Made by a program: the position numbers and the translations under genes. From positions 156,445 through 220,444 of the forward strand of contig QIAU01000144.1 of the NCBI GenBank assembly GCA_003225055.1: a DNA stretch of 64,000 nt, read 5' to 3'. The notes below the pieces were generated by a model. The model searched no databases and had not been told where the DNA came from. It saw only the letters and a list, made by a program, of their open reading frames with translations. The first letter of the stretch is position 1; every line of letters begins with the position of its first letter. The stretch comes from Acidobacteriota bacterium (lineage in GTDB: Bacteria; Acidobacteriota; Terriglobia; Terriglobales; Acidobacteriaceae). Below are positions 15,830 to 24,129 of the stretch, piece after piece.

Positions 15830-17000
15830 CTAAAAGACCACCAGCGGTCTCATCATGTCGTGCTCTTCGTGTTCGAGAATGTGGCAGTACCACAGATACT
15901 CTTTTCCAGCCACACCGAGGGTTCGGCTCAAGCTGTTCGGCATGGTAGCTATCCCCGGAGGATTGGGCGGCAGATCGAACCGCATGATCACGGTCGTCAC
16001 CGTGCCGGGATTCATCTTGACGGTTTCCTCCTTCCACTCCAACTCCGGCCGATCCGGTCCGACCACCGGGCCGTTGTAGTCGGAATGGCAATATCTGAGG
16101 TGGGGCCGAAGGAGTTGAACGGCGCCGCTGCAGCACCTGCACGCTCACCAGCTGGAAGTGTATGGGATGAGCGTCGGCCGTGAGGTTGACGATCTGCCAC
16201 ACCTCGGTCGCGCCCGCGAGGGGATTCTCGGTCGAGGGATCGATATTGTTCCGACCGAACGTGTTGCCGCCTTAGCCTGATTGCACGCTCGTTCCCGGAG
16301 GCTGGACAAGACGGCCCTACCAGTCATAGTCCTCATTCAGCGTGAGAATCCGGACCTTGCTGCCGGGAGGAGGCGGAAGCGGAGCGGTGGTCCAGGTTCC
16401 AACCAGCGACGGATCAATGCTGCCACTTAGATCCGTGGTGGGGATAATCGTCAACGGCGGATCGGTGTTGGTTGCGGGAATCACGTTGAAGCGCATGATC
16501 TGCCGCGTATTCGGTCCAAAGCCTGGAGGCGTGATCGTGGGATTCCTCCGCGCACTCGGGAAGTAATCGTTGCGCGGGTCGCCCATGGGGAACGGGGCGG
16601 GCGCGCCGTTGTACAGAATCAGTTTCTTCCCGGCAAAGCCGCTGAAGTCTACGATGATGTCCCAGAGCAAATCCGGGACCCTCGGCATTCGTGGGCGCCA
16701 GGGTCGCCGCATTGAGCGTAATGCCACCTGCGCTGCCATCCTCCAGCTGAAGCTGCACTCAGGAAGCGTGCCTGGGTCGCGTTGAGAATGCGCAGCCGAT
16801 AGCGTCGCCCCTCAATGGTGGCTTCCGGATACACCGTGCCGTTCGCGGGCATGGTGTCGCCGAACATCTCGGGAATCGAGGATGGATCCCCAATCGGAGG
16901 CGTATTGTCGCCCCCCCGTGTATTTCCGGCGGTTGCGCTCGTAGGTGTCTGCATACCGGAGGCTGCCCGGGTGTTGGGGCAGTGAGGCACTAGTCCGAAG
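15830..17000 (-). pseudogene. Decayed multicopper oxidase
   Basis: Pieces of one copper oxidase can be read in order on the minus strand but in changing frames. They are: ADTYERNRRKYTGG, then DNTPPIGDPSSIPEMFGDTM and EGRRYRLRILNATQARFL; then LQLEDGSAGGITLNAATLAP; then FSGFAGKKLILYNGAPAPFP through PGSKVRILTLNEDYDW; then EVWQIVNLTADAHPIHFQL; and finally EYLWYCHILEHEEHDMMRPL. The last piece is the type-1/type-3 copper motif (HCH...H..M) near the C-terminus. At least four frame changes and a stop separate them. One is at a run of seven C (16911-16917). The N-terminal cupredoxin domain is missing. The gene is not functional as written, although assembly errors at homopolymers cannot be excluded for single positions. 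Confidence 0.88.
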
Positions 17001-17014
17001 AACTTCGGACTAGT
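16989..17014. repeat. 12-bp perfect inverted repeat at the broken end of the oxidase
   Basis: ACTAGTCCGAAG, 2 nt, then its exact complement. It lies where the 5' part of the multicopper oxidase should continue and 50 nt from the channel gene, so it marks the truncation point. Confidence 0.75.
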
Positions 17015-17065
17015 CAGCGAGAGGGCAACAAGACGGCGGCAGCACATCGGAGCCCCCCGCGTTGT

Positions 17066-17881
17066 TCAGTTCCCGCGTACCTGCCCATAATTCAGCAAGC
17101 TGACGATAACCACGCCGCCCAAGACGTTTCCCGAAGTCGCGAATAGCAGCCAGTGGAAGTAGCCGGCTAGCGAAGCCGATCCGGACACTACTGCTGCCAG
17201 GATCTCGCCGCTGGAGGCAATACAATGCGAGAATTTACCGACTCCGACCACGAAGGCCAGCAACCAGATCATCACCACTTGACCAATTGTCCACTGGCTG
17301 GCCGTCACCATCCATGCCACCAGGGCAATCAGCCAGCCACCGACAACCCCGCTCCAGAAAAAATGGGCCCCTGATCCGGTGCTGCTGAGGTTTCCCAGGG
17401 TCACCAGCTGAGCTGCGATGTCGGCCGACAACGCCCCAGACTTGATTGCCAGCAACGCGAATAGGAAAGCCCCGGTTACATTCGCGCCGAACACGACCGC
17501 CCAGAGCCGCAGCGTCTTTACGAGATTGTCCCGGCGACACTTATGTTCATCGAGAACCAGCACGACCGGGTAGAGCGTGTTCTCCGTAAAGAGTTGGGCA
17601 CGCCCGATGATCACGGCGATAAAGCCGATCGGATAGACGGCAAACGAGGCCAGTTCCTCCCAGGTGCCGCTACCGAGAATGGCCCGTACCGAAGCCACGC
17701 CCAGACCCGTGAGTCCCATGGCCAAGCCGCCCGCCAGGCCGGAGAAGGCTAGACTGCGCGCTGAGCGGCGTAGTTCCTCCCTCGCATTCTCGACGGCGGC
17801 GCTGAAGATCTCCGGGGCGGTAAGACGGCGTGTTTCGACCGCTAGTTCTTCCTGGTTGCGCACCCGGCATTGGATTCCCAA
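17066..17881 (-). CDS. Formate/nitrite transporter (FNT) family channel
   Basis: Integral membrane channel of the FNT family (FocA/NirC/YfdC fold), 271 aa, with six hydrophobic segments after a soluble N-terminus of about 45 residues. Family features include YPIGFIAVIIGRAQLFTENTL (two adjoining blocks), a central segment NVTGAFLFALL, and the conserved GSGAHFFWSGVVGGWLIAL region. It most resembles the YfdC-like subgroup by its RAQLFTENTL motif. Which anion it carries cannot be told from sequence. It starts at TTG (17881); a GTG six codons in is an alternative. It lies between the decayed oxidase and a truncated response regulator, all on the minus strand. Confidence 0.88.
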   Translation of the reverse strand: MGIQCRVRNQEELAVETRRLTAPEIFSAAVENAREELRRSARSLAFSGLAGGLAMGLTGLGVASVRAILGSGTWEELASFAVYPIGFIAVIIGRAQLFTENTLYPVVLVLDEHKCRRDNLVKTLRLWAVVFGANVTGAFLFALLAIKSGALSADIAAQLVTLGNLSSTGSGAHFFWSGVVGGWLIALVAWMVTASQWTIGQVVMIWLLAFVVGVGKFSHCIASSGEILAAVVSGSASLAGYFHWLLFATSGNVLGGVVIVSLLNYGQVRGN

Positions 17882-17927
17882 GCGCCGCTCGGGGTTGATT
17901 CAAGAGACGGGAAGGGCGCACCGGAGA

Positions 17928-17953
17928 GGCAGATCAGGTAGGCAGATCAGGTA
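17928..17953. repeat. 13-bp tandem duplication at the end of the response regulator gene
   Basis: GGCAGATCAGGTA occurs twice in direct succession, followed by a partial third copy (GGCAGA). The stop codon of the minus-strand response regulator lies at its edge, so the duplication marks the place where the HTH half of the gene was lost. Confidence 0.8.
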
Positions 17954-18411
17954 GGCAGAAAGGACATGCGCAAAAGGAGGTTTCGCCCCTTGGAACTATT
18001 CTTGTCCTGGATCGCGTCTCCCAAGTCGTTGCCAAAAAATGAGCCTCCGGCAAGCAGGGCTTCAATGGCCCGAATCAAATCGCGGGCAGCGTGCGATTTG
18101 AGCACGTATCCACGCGCACCAGCCTTGCGAACCGCCTTCACCAGGCTTTTGGAATCGTGCATCGTGAAGATCAGAACCCGGCTGCCAAGATTCAGCGCGC
18201 ATATTTCCTGAGTCGCTTCCAGCCCGCTCATGACTGGCATCGTGATGTCCAGGATAACCACGTCTGGCTTGCTTTTCATGACGGCCTGCACGGCCTCCTC
18301 TCCGTTTGCGGCCTCCCCCACGATCTCCCATTCCGGTCGAGCCTTCAGAATGGTCCGCAGGCCTTGGCGCACAACTTCGTGGTCATCAACGATCAAAATC
18401 TTGATGTGCAT
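17947..18411 (-). CDS. Receiver-domain response regulator lacking its output domain
   Basis: NarL/FixJ-type receiver: KILIVDDHEVVRQGLRTIL with the acidic pair, phosphoacceptor Asp in DVVILDITMPVMSG (about residue 54), Thr in FTMHDS and Lys in YVLKSHAARDL. In relatives a LuxR-type HTH follows. Here the frame continues only to residue 154 with an unrelated tail (DKNSSKGRNLLLRMSFLPT). No HTH sequence is present before the channel gene. It is either a natural single-domain regulator or, more likely, a 3'-truncated gene. It is divergent from the full-length regulator at 18846, with which it shares the receiver pattern. Confidence 0.85.
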   Translation of the reverse strand: MHIKILIVDDHEVVRQGLRTILKARPEWEIVGEAANGEEAVQAVMKSKPDVVILDITMPVMSGLEATQEICALNLGSRVLIFTMHDSKSLVKAVRKAGARGYVLKSHAARDLIRAIEALLAGGSFFGNDLGDAIQDKNSSKGRNLLLRMSFLPT

Positions 18412-18845
18412 CCGAAAGTCCCCATTTCATGGAGCGCAGCAGGCGCAAGCCAAGCTTTTCGCGAGGGAGGAGCCCACTGATGCCAGCCAGTCTCTTGACC
18501 AGCTACCCCAAATTTTTGGACGTCGAATGGAGCCGAGAAACTACTGAAGCGACGAGTAGGCGCGGTCTTTACGTCTTTCTTACATCTTTGCCTTTGACCA
18601 GCCACTATGAACTGTCCAGGTCAGCGAGAAAACGATATCTCTATACCGCCAAATCCCGACTCGCAAGTCCATACAGTGTTTACTGTAGTTACAAATCGGG
18701 GCATACGTCTGCATAGTAGACAGAGCCGCTCCCCAAGAACTCAGCTTAGGTCGAGAACAGAAACCTATACACAAACTCGACTGGAACGGAGATCCCGCTT
18801 CGGGGAGAGCGCTTTCGAACCCAGCAGAATCATCCCTGGTGTCTT
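18412..18845. other. Divergent promoter region between two response regulators
   Basis: 434 nt between two start codons facing apart. It must hold promoters for both regulators. The right half is AT-richer than its surroundings. I see no clear -35/-10 pair and no convincing small gene. Confidence 0.5.
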
Positions 18846-19520
18846 ATGGGCAATGTTCGCATTTTGGTCGCTGACGATCACGAAATAGTCCGCAGAGGTC
18901 TGTGTAACCTGTTGCAATCCCGCGGCTGGGAAATCTGTGGGGAGGCTGGCGACGGACGGCAGGCTGTGGAAATGGTGCAGCAGGTGCACCCGGATGTCGT
19001 CATTCTCGACATAGGAATGCCCAACCTGAACGGCCTGGACGCCACGCGTCAAATCCTGCACAAGAATCCGAACCAGAAGATTTTGATCTTAACCATCACG
19101 GACACGGACCAGGTGGTGCGTGACGTCTTGCAGGCGGGAGCTCGTGGTTTCGTTCTCAAATCCGATGCCGCCCGTGACCTGGTCGCCGCTGTAGATGCTG
19201 TGCAACAAAATCGGACTTTCTTTACACCCCGTGTCGGCGAGATGGTGCTGGAAGGCTATCTGAAAGGCGGCGGAGTCTACCAAGCCGAACCCACTATTCC
19301 AAGTCTGACGCCGCGCGAGCGCGAGATTGTTCAACTGTTGGCCGAGGGCAAGAGCACCAAAGAGGTGGCCTCAGTTCTGGATCTGAGTGTGAAGACGGCG
19401 GAAACCCATCGCAGCAATATCATGCGCAAACTCAAGCTGCATTCCGTCGGAGAACTGGTTCTCTATGCCATCCGCAACAATATCGTGCAAGTTCCCAAAC
19501 GCGACCTCGGTCAATCCTGA
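18846..19520 (+). CDS. NarL/FixJ-family response regulator with LuxR HTH
   Basis: 224-residue transcription factor of a two-component system. The receiver domain has ILVADDHEIVRRGL, phosphoacceptor Asp54 in DVVILDIGMPNLNG, Thr in LTITDTD and Lys in FVLKSDAARDL. The C-terminal LuxR HTH is intact: LTPREREIVQLLAEGKSTKEVA followed by LDLSVKTAETHRSNIMRKLKL in overlapping blocks. No histidine kinase lies nearby, so it is an orphan here. Its divergent neighbour is a truncated relative, suggesting an older duplication. Confidence 0.93.
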   Translation: MGNVRILVADDHEIVRRGLCNLLQSRGWEICGEAGDGRQAVEMVQQVHPDVVILDIGMPNLNGLDATRQILHKNPNQKILILTITDTDQVVRDVLQAGARGFVLKSDAARDLVAAVDAVQQNRTFFTPRVGEMVLEGYLKGGGVYQAEPTIPSLTPREREIVQLLAEGKSTKEVASVLDLSVKTAETHRSNIMRKLKLHSVGELVLYAIRNNIVQVPKRDLGQS

Positions 19521-19573
19521 GCGCCCAGTTCTATTCCCAACTGGTTCCCTCCTTCTTCGTCTTCCAGACATGC

Positions 19574-19579
19574 CATAAT
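19574..19579 (+). promoter_or_regulatory. -10 box (CATAAT) for selA
   Basis: CATAAT lies 8 nt before the ATG of selA, the leaderless spacing seen elsewhere in the window. Confidence 0.4.
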
Positions 19580-19587
19580 CACTGGTC

Positions 19588-21054
19588 ATGAAGGCGATCA
19601 GGCGCTCCGATCTTTACCGCAAGCTTCCGGCGATAGACGCACTGCTGCGCGCTCCCGAAGTCGCTGCCCTCGTCGCCCGCGAAGGACAGGTTGCCGTGGC
19701 CGAGGCAGCCCGGGTCGTCCTGGCCCGCGTGCGTGACGAGATCGCTGCAGGAGTTCTCGATAGCACCCGATTGGAACTTGCCATCGCCGGGTTGCCCCCC
19801 GCTATTGAGCGTCAGCTCCAGCAATCCCTGGCTTATTCTCTGCGCGAGGTAATCAACGGCACGGGAGTCATCCTGCACACCAATTTGGGTCGCGCGCCCT
19901 TGTCGGCCCGAGCCCTGGACCATGTTCGTGATGTGGCCCTGGGCTACTCCAACCTGGAATTCGATATAGCAGCCGGAGCGCGTGGCAAGAGAGACGTCCA
20001 CGTCGACCGCCTGTTCCGAAAGTTGTTGTCAGAGCAAACAGGCGATGTGGAAGCGGATCTCCCACCCGCTCAGTCCGAGCGCAGCTCGGCTAAGCAAGCG
20101 GCTGAGATCTCCACAATCGTCGTAAACAACAATGCTGCCGCCGTCCTGATCGCTCTCAATACGCTAGCTGAAGGTGGAGAAGTTATCGTCTCACGCGGCG
20201 AGCTGGTTGAGATCGGCGGGTCGTTTCGTATCCCCGACGTGATGGCCAAGTCCAACGCAATCCTGCGCGAGGTAGGCACCACCAACCGCACGCGCATCGC
20301 CGACTACGAGCGCGCCATCAACGACCAAACACGCCTCCTTCTCCGGGTCCACCGCTCCAATTTCCAGATCACGGGATTCACCGAACAGCCCTCGCTAACA
20401 GAACTGACGAGACTTGCCCGCAAACGAAGCGTTCCCCTGATGGAAGACGTGGGGAGCGGGGCACTGTTCGATCTGCGCTCGGTTGGCATCACTGGCGAGC
20501 CGGGAGTTCTCGGCAGCCTGCGCGCGGGAGTGGATGTTGTTACCTACAGCGGCGACAAATTGCTGGGCGGTCCGCAGGCCGGAATTCTGAGCGGAAAACG
20601 CGAGCTCATCGCGCGCATTCGGGCGAATCCGTTGTTCCGGGCGTTGCGCGTCGATAAGTTGACCTATGCCGCTCTGGAAGCCACGTTGCTGGCCTACGTG
20701 AAACATGACCATGACGCCATCCCCGCGCTGCGCATGATGCGCCTGTCAAAGCAGGAGATTGGAGCCCGTGCGGAAGCGATGCTTGAGCAGCTACCTTCGC
20801 CGAGGTTGTCGGCGCACATCATCGATGGGGAATCGGTGGTCGGCGGCGGCGCGGCGCCTTCGGCAGCGCTCCCAACCCGTCTGATCGCGCTCACGGTGAG
20901 GGCTCTGAGCGCGGACGAATTGGCAGGACGCCTGCGACAATCCGGTGTAATAACGCGCACGGAAGAGGGCCGCGTCCTGCTCGACCTGCGCACCGTGTTT
21001 CCCGAGCAGGATCCGGCAGTCGCGCAAGTCTTGAGGCGAGCCTTGGAAGATTGA
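19588..21054 (+). CDS. selA: L-seryl-tRNA(Sec) selenium transferase
   Basis: PLP enzyme that converts seryl-tRNA(Sec) to selenocysteyl-tRNA(Sec). 488 aa. Motifs are REVINGTGVILHTNLGRAPLS, YSNLEFDIAAGARGKRDVHV, VNNNAAAVLIALNTLA, RVHRSNFQITGFTE, EDVGSGAL, and the PLP lysine K324 in YSGDKLLGGPQAG. An insertion of about 20 residues (around PAQSERSSAKQA, residues 160-171) lies between the LLSEQTG segment and VVNNNAAA. Its DNA is a palindromic element shared with recG. selB, selD and selC are not in the window, so selenoprotein synthesis depends on genes elsewhere. Confidence 0.94.
   Translation: MKAIRRSDLYRKLPAIDALLRAPEVAALVAREGQVAVAEAARVVLARVRDEIAAGVLDSTRLELAIAGLPPAIERQLQQSLAYSLREVINGTGVILHTNLGRAPLSARALDHVRDVALGYSNLEFDIAAGARGKRDVHVDRLFRKLLSEQTGDVEADLPPAQSERSSAKQAAEISTIVVNNNAAAVLIALNTLAEGGEVIVSRGELVEIGGSFRIPDVMAKSNAILREVGTTNRTRIADYERAINDQTRLLLRVHRSNFQITGFTEQPSLTELTRLARKRSVPLMEDVGSGALFDLRSVGITGEPGVLGSLRAGVDVVTYSGDKLLGGPQAGILSGKRELIARIRANPLFRALRVDKLTYAALEATLLAYVKHDHDAIPALRMMRLSKQEIGARAEAMLEQLPSPRLSAHIIDGESVVGGGAAPSAALPTRLIALTVRALSADELAGRLRQSGVITRTEEGRVLLDLRTVFPEQDPAVAQVLRRALED
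20068..20095. repeat. In-frame palindromic element inside selA
   Basis: Arms GCTCAGTCCGAGC and GCTCGGCTAAGC form an imperfect inverted repeat. The core CCGAGCGCAGCTC (20075-20087) is identical to that in recG. It is read in the same frame as in recG and adds residues absent from typical SelA. Confidence 0.78.
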
Positions 21055-21083
21055 GGTCTGAGAGCTAAGCAAGTAAATTCCCC

Positions 21084-21614
21084 TTGGCGATCCTCTATAC
21101 CATCGGCCACTCCACCCGCAGTTTCGAGGAACTGGTCGAAGCACTGCAAGCCCACTCAATCCAGACGCTGGTCGACATCCGTTCCCTCCCAATGTCACGG
21201 CGTTTGCCACATTTCAACGGCGGCTACCTCGAGAAAGCGCTTCCCGAGGCCGGGATTCATTACGTCTCCATGAAGGCCCTCGGCGGCCGCCGCAAGATGA
21301 TCCGCGACGATTCACCTAATGTCGGCCTGCGCAGCCTCAGCTTCCGCAATTACGCCGACTACATGCTGACCAGCGAGTTCCAGAACGCCGCCGCTGAACT
21401 GGTCAGGCTCGCCCAGCATTCGCGTACCGCGTACATGTGTGCCGAACGAGTCTATTTCCGCTGTCATCGCATGCTGGTCTCCGACTACCTGGTAGCCCAC
21501 GGCCACGAGGTGCTGCACATCGACGCCACCGGTCCGGTAAAGCGGCACAAGCTGACCTCCGAGGCACGCCTCATCGATGGACAATTGATCTTCCGCGGCG
21601 ATCGCCTGCTATGA
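21084..21614 (+). CDS. DUF488 domain protein
   Basis: 176 aa. The N-terminus LYTIGHSTRSFEELVEAL and the core TLVDIRSLPMSRRLPHFN are characteristic of DUF488. The C-terminal block CAERVYFRCHRMLVSDYLVAHG carries the conserved Cys and Cys-His pair of the family. The biochemical function is not established. The start is TTG (21084), where the family N-terminus begins. The 29-nt spacer after selA carries a GAGAGCTAAGC repeat word. A second, more distant DUF488 gene lies at 34518. Confidence 0.85.
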   Translation: MAILYTIGHSTRSFEELVEALQAHSIQTLVDIRSLPMSRRLPHFNGGYLEKALPEAGIHYVSMKALGGRRKMIRDDSPNVGLRSLSFRNYADYMLTSEFQNAAAELVRLAQHSRTAYMCAERVYFRCHRMLVSDYLVAHGHEVLHIDATGPVKRHKLTSEARLIDGQLIFRGDRLL

Positions 21615-21692
21615 AACGTGTGCAGATGGAACCTGAAGCGCGTCTCGGCCCCGCCCGGCCGATCAAAGCTCCGCTTGTGTTACCTTGACGGG

Positions 21693-22070
21693 ATGATCGT
21701 CGGTTCGGGCATCGACGTGGTCGAAGTCCCGCGCGTGGCGGCAGCCATCGAACGCTTTGGCGAGCGCTTTGTCCAGCGCGTTTTCACGGAACAGGAAATC
21801 CGCTACTGCGAGTCGAAAGCCAACCGTGTGGAGCGCTTCTCGGCGCGATTCGCTGCCAAGGAAGCAGGCATGAAGGCGCTCGGTACGGGCTGGAGTCATG
21901 GAATCGGCTGGCGCGATTTGGAAGTGCGCCGCCAGCCGGGAGGCCGGCCGACGCTTGTGTTCCATGGCAAAGCCGCCGAGTTTGCGAGGCTAATGGGCGT
22001 CGCGCATGTTGCGCTCTCGCTCACCCACACCGCCGCAGAAGCCATTGCGCAGGTGATTTTGGAAAATTAG
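21693..22070 (+). CDS. acpS: Holo-[acyl-carrier-protein] synthase
   Basis: Transfers 4'-phosphopantetheine from CoA to a Ser of acyl carrier protein. 125 residues, the family's usual size. Motifs are IVGSGIDVVEVPRV with the Mg-binding Asp, FTEQEIRYCESK, and RFSARFAAKEAGMKALGTG with the catalytic Glu-Ala. The C-terminal part is VALSLTHTAAEAIAQVIL. I chose the ATG at 21693 because the family signature starts there, although the frame is open upstream. Its likely substrates are the two acpP products encoded at 42.5-43.0 kb. Confidence 0.95.
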   Translation: MIVGSGIDVVEVPRVAAAIERFGERFVQRVFTEQEIRYCESKANRVERFSARFAAKEAGMKALGTGWSHGIGWRDLEVRRQPGGRPTLVFHGKAAEFARLMGVAHVALSLTHTAAEAIAQVILEN

Positions 22071-22101
22071 GTCCGAGACGGTTCGAGTCGAGGTTTTGTA
22101 T

Positions 22102-22140
22102 CAGGGTACCAGGGTACCAGGGTACGCCTTCAAGCGTACC
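22102..22140. repeat. CAGGGTAC x3 tandem repeat leading into a small hairpin
   Basis: Three perfect 8-bp CAGGGTAC units (22102-22125) overlap a hairpin GGTACGC / GCGTACC (22121-22127, 22134-22140). They lie between the convergent acpS and glycosyltransferase genes. A role as a transcription end is possible, but no T-tract follows. Confidence 0.6.
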
Positions 22141-22202
22141 GCTTAGGGTAAGGCGTTCGCTCTTGCCAATTCCGGCGGCGCGGCTTCAACCCGCCGAGGA
22201 AC

Positions 22203-23729
22203 CTAGGGTGCCTTGGCCGCTTCGCCCTGCGACTTGGCAGGCACGATCTCGAGCCGCTCGACACTGACCGCTTTAAACTTCTTTTCCTCTGCAACCGCAT
22301 ACGTCGGCTGCAAGGCACGTAGCAGCTGCACGGTTCTCCCCTCCGGAGCAAAATTTGGAAATACTACGACCCAGACCTGGCGATGAGTACGGGCGAGCTC
22401 GGAGAGGGATGCTTTGCTCTTTTCGTAGTCAGGCAGTGCGAGCTTTGGCGCCGCTCCTGGCGCGTACCAGCGGCTCGAGTAATACACTAGCGGTGCCATC
22501 CCAGTACCGACGAACGCCGTATCCCCGTCATGGACACGGCTCAGCAGGTAGCGCATGGCGCCTTCCCAATCTTCTTCAGTTTTGTAAGCCAACCCAACCG
22601 AGACCAGCGATAGGCACAGGGCAATGGCCAGAATTCCGGTACGCACGCGGGAGGACCGCCAGTTCGCAATTCCGTCGGCTACCACCAACATAAACGCGGG
22701 CCAGCAGACGATCAGGTAACGGAAGAAAAAAACCGGTTTCAGGTACGAGACCAGGAAGCTGATTGCAACTGGAAGAATCAGCCATAAGGCGGGAAACGCC
22801 TGTCGCCAACTCGGCAAAGAGCGCGCGCTGCTGACCCAGACTCTCCACAAGTCTAAGAAACTCAGGAGGCATAGACCGGCACAGATGAGCAACAAAACGT
22901 AAGCCACACCGGTGCTTCCGGCTCCGGCCAGGAAAACTGCCCAGTGGACCAATTCCCACAGTTTGGGCTTCGGGATCCAGGCCAACTGACCGGCATTATG
23001 GGTGATGACATAAGCTGCGGCGGGGCTAAGCAGCAATCCCAGAGCAACCAAGGCCAACCGTAATTGCCTCCAGGGAATTTCCTTCCGGCGCAGCAAGAGC
23101 AGCGAAGCCAGTTGCGCCACCAGGGCCAGCACTGCATAAAGGTGGCAGTAGACCGACAGGGCAGAGGCGATCGCATACAACAACCAGTTGCGAAACGTCG
23201 GCCGTTCCAAGCCGCGCACCAGAAGCCACGTTGCCACCACGAGCAGGAGAAGCATCAGGCTGTAGCTGCGAATCCACTGCGAAGCTCGCACATGGGACGC
23301 GCTAACTGACACCAGCAGCGCGGTGATCAGCCCCGTTCGTCGGCCGTAAAGCTGATTTCCCAGGGCATACATTGCGGGCACGGTTGCCACCCCGAACAAG
23401 ATTGAAAGGATTTTGGCTACGCTCTGGCCGTCCCCGAGGTAAATCCAGCCTCGCAGGAGAAGGTAGTAGGCGATCATGTTGCCTTCTCGCGTGCTGATCT
23501 CGCGCCAGAAGCTGGGCCAGCTCATGCGCGCGTACAACATGCTGTAGATTTCGTCGAGCCAAAGACTCTTACCAGCAAGATGAGGCAAGCGCAGGACCAG
23601 GGCGATGAGCATCAGCCCCCCGAGGACCAGGGCGGTCGACCGCGTCGAGGTGCCGTCGCTCAGCCGAGAGGTCCAGCTGCGCGCGTCGCGTTGGGAAGTA
23701 GTTACATCCGTGCTCAGCGGAAGATTCAT
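22203..23729 (-). CDS. GT-C family membrane glycosyltransferase (GT39/ArnT-like)
   Basis: 508-residue polytopic membrane protein with about 10-11 hydrophobic segments and a soluble C-terminal domain of roughly 110 residues. Near the end of the first membrane helix is LPHLAGKSLWLDEIYSML, where the Asp-Glu pair matches the GT-C catalytic motif in the first external loop of polyprenyl-phosphate-dependent sugar transferases. It probably moves a sugar from a lipid-phosphate donor to an envelope acceptor; the substrate is unknown. A TACAAT box lies 9 nt before its ATG on the minus strand (23739-23744), again the leaderless spacing. It is convergent with acpS. Confidence 0.8.
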   Translation of the reverse strand: MNLPLSTDVTTSQRDARSWTSRLSDGTSTRSTALVLGGLMLIALVLRLPHLAGKSLWLDEIYSMLYARMSWPSFWREISTREGNMIAYYLLLRGWIYLGDGQSVAKILSILFGVATVPAMYALGNQLYGRRTGLITALLVSVSASHVRASQWIRSYSLMLLLLVVATWLLVRGLERPTFRNWLLYAIASALSVYCHLYAVLALVAQLASLLLLRRKEIPWRQLRLALVALGLLLSPAAAYVITHNAGQLAWIPKPKLWELVHWAVFLAGAGSTGVAYVLLLICAGLCLLSFLDLWRVWVSSARSLPSWRQAFPALWLILPVAISFLVSYLKPVFFFRYLIVCWPAFMLVVADGIANWRSSRVRTGILAIALCLSLVSVGLAYKTEEDWEGAMRYLLSRVHDGDTAFVGTGMAPLVYYSSRWYAPGAAPKLALPDYEKSKASLSELARTHRQVWVVVFPNFAPEGRTVQLLRALQPTYAVAEEKKFKAVSVERLEIVPAKSQGEAAKAP

Positions 23730-23738
23730 GAATCCGCC

Positions 23739-23744
23739 ATTGTA
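23739..23744 (-). promoter_or_regulatory. -10 box (TACAAT) for the GT-C gene
   Basis: Reads TACAAT on the minus strand, 9 nt before the ATG at 23729. Confidence 0.45.
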
Positions 23745-24129
23745 CGGCCTGGTAGAGCTAAGTCCGTGTCACCGGCCCTTCCGTGCCGGGTTTACCATAT
23801 TGCCCGTGCGCGGCTGTTATCCTTGAGGCTCTGAGTCCCCGGCGGAAGCAATAACACATGCAGAGATCCTCCGCTTCGCTCAGAGTTTGTGACTCTTTCG
23901 TTTTTCTCGCACGGACTGATGCTGAAAACAAGCAGGTTACGTGCCGAAAAATCGCCTAAATCAAAAAAACTCACGAACCGTCAGGATGTCAAGTCTTCCG
24001 GATTGGTTGAATCGAGTTGAGGCTCCCCAATTTAACGATCCCAAGCTTTTGCCGCGACGGTTGCCTTATGCGTATGATGTCGAATTCCCGACTCGAACCA
24101 ACCCGCAATCCCGGAGAACCCAGGGGAAG

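Noticed and set aside
15620..16183. A 187-residue open frame on the plus strand over the oxidase remnants
   Set aside because: The minus strand carries recognisable copper-oxidase peptides; the plus-strand product has none.
22071..22202. Tandem and inverted CAGGGTAC repeats, considered as a terminator or attachment site
   Set aside because: No T-tract follows and there are no mobile-element genes nearby, so they are listed only as a repeat.
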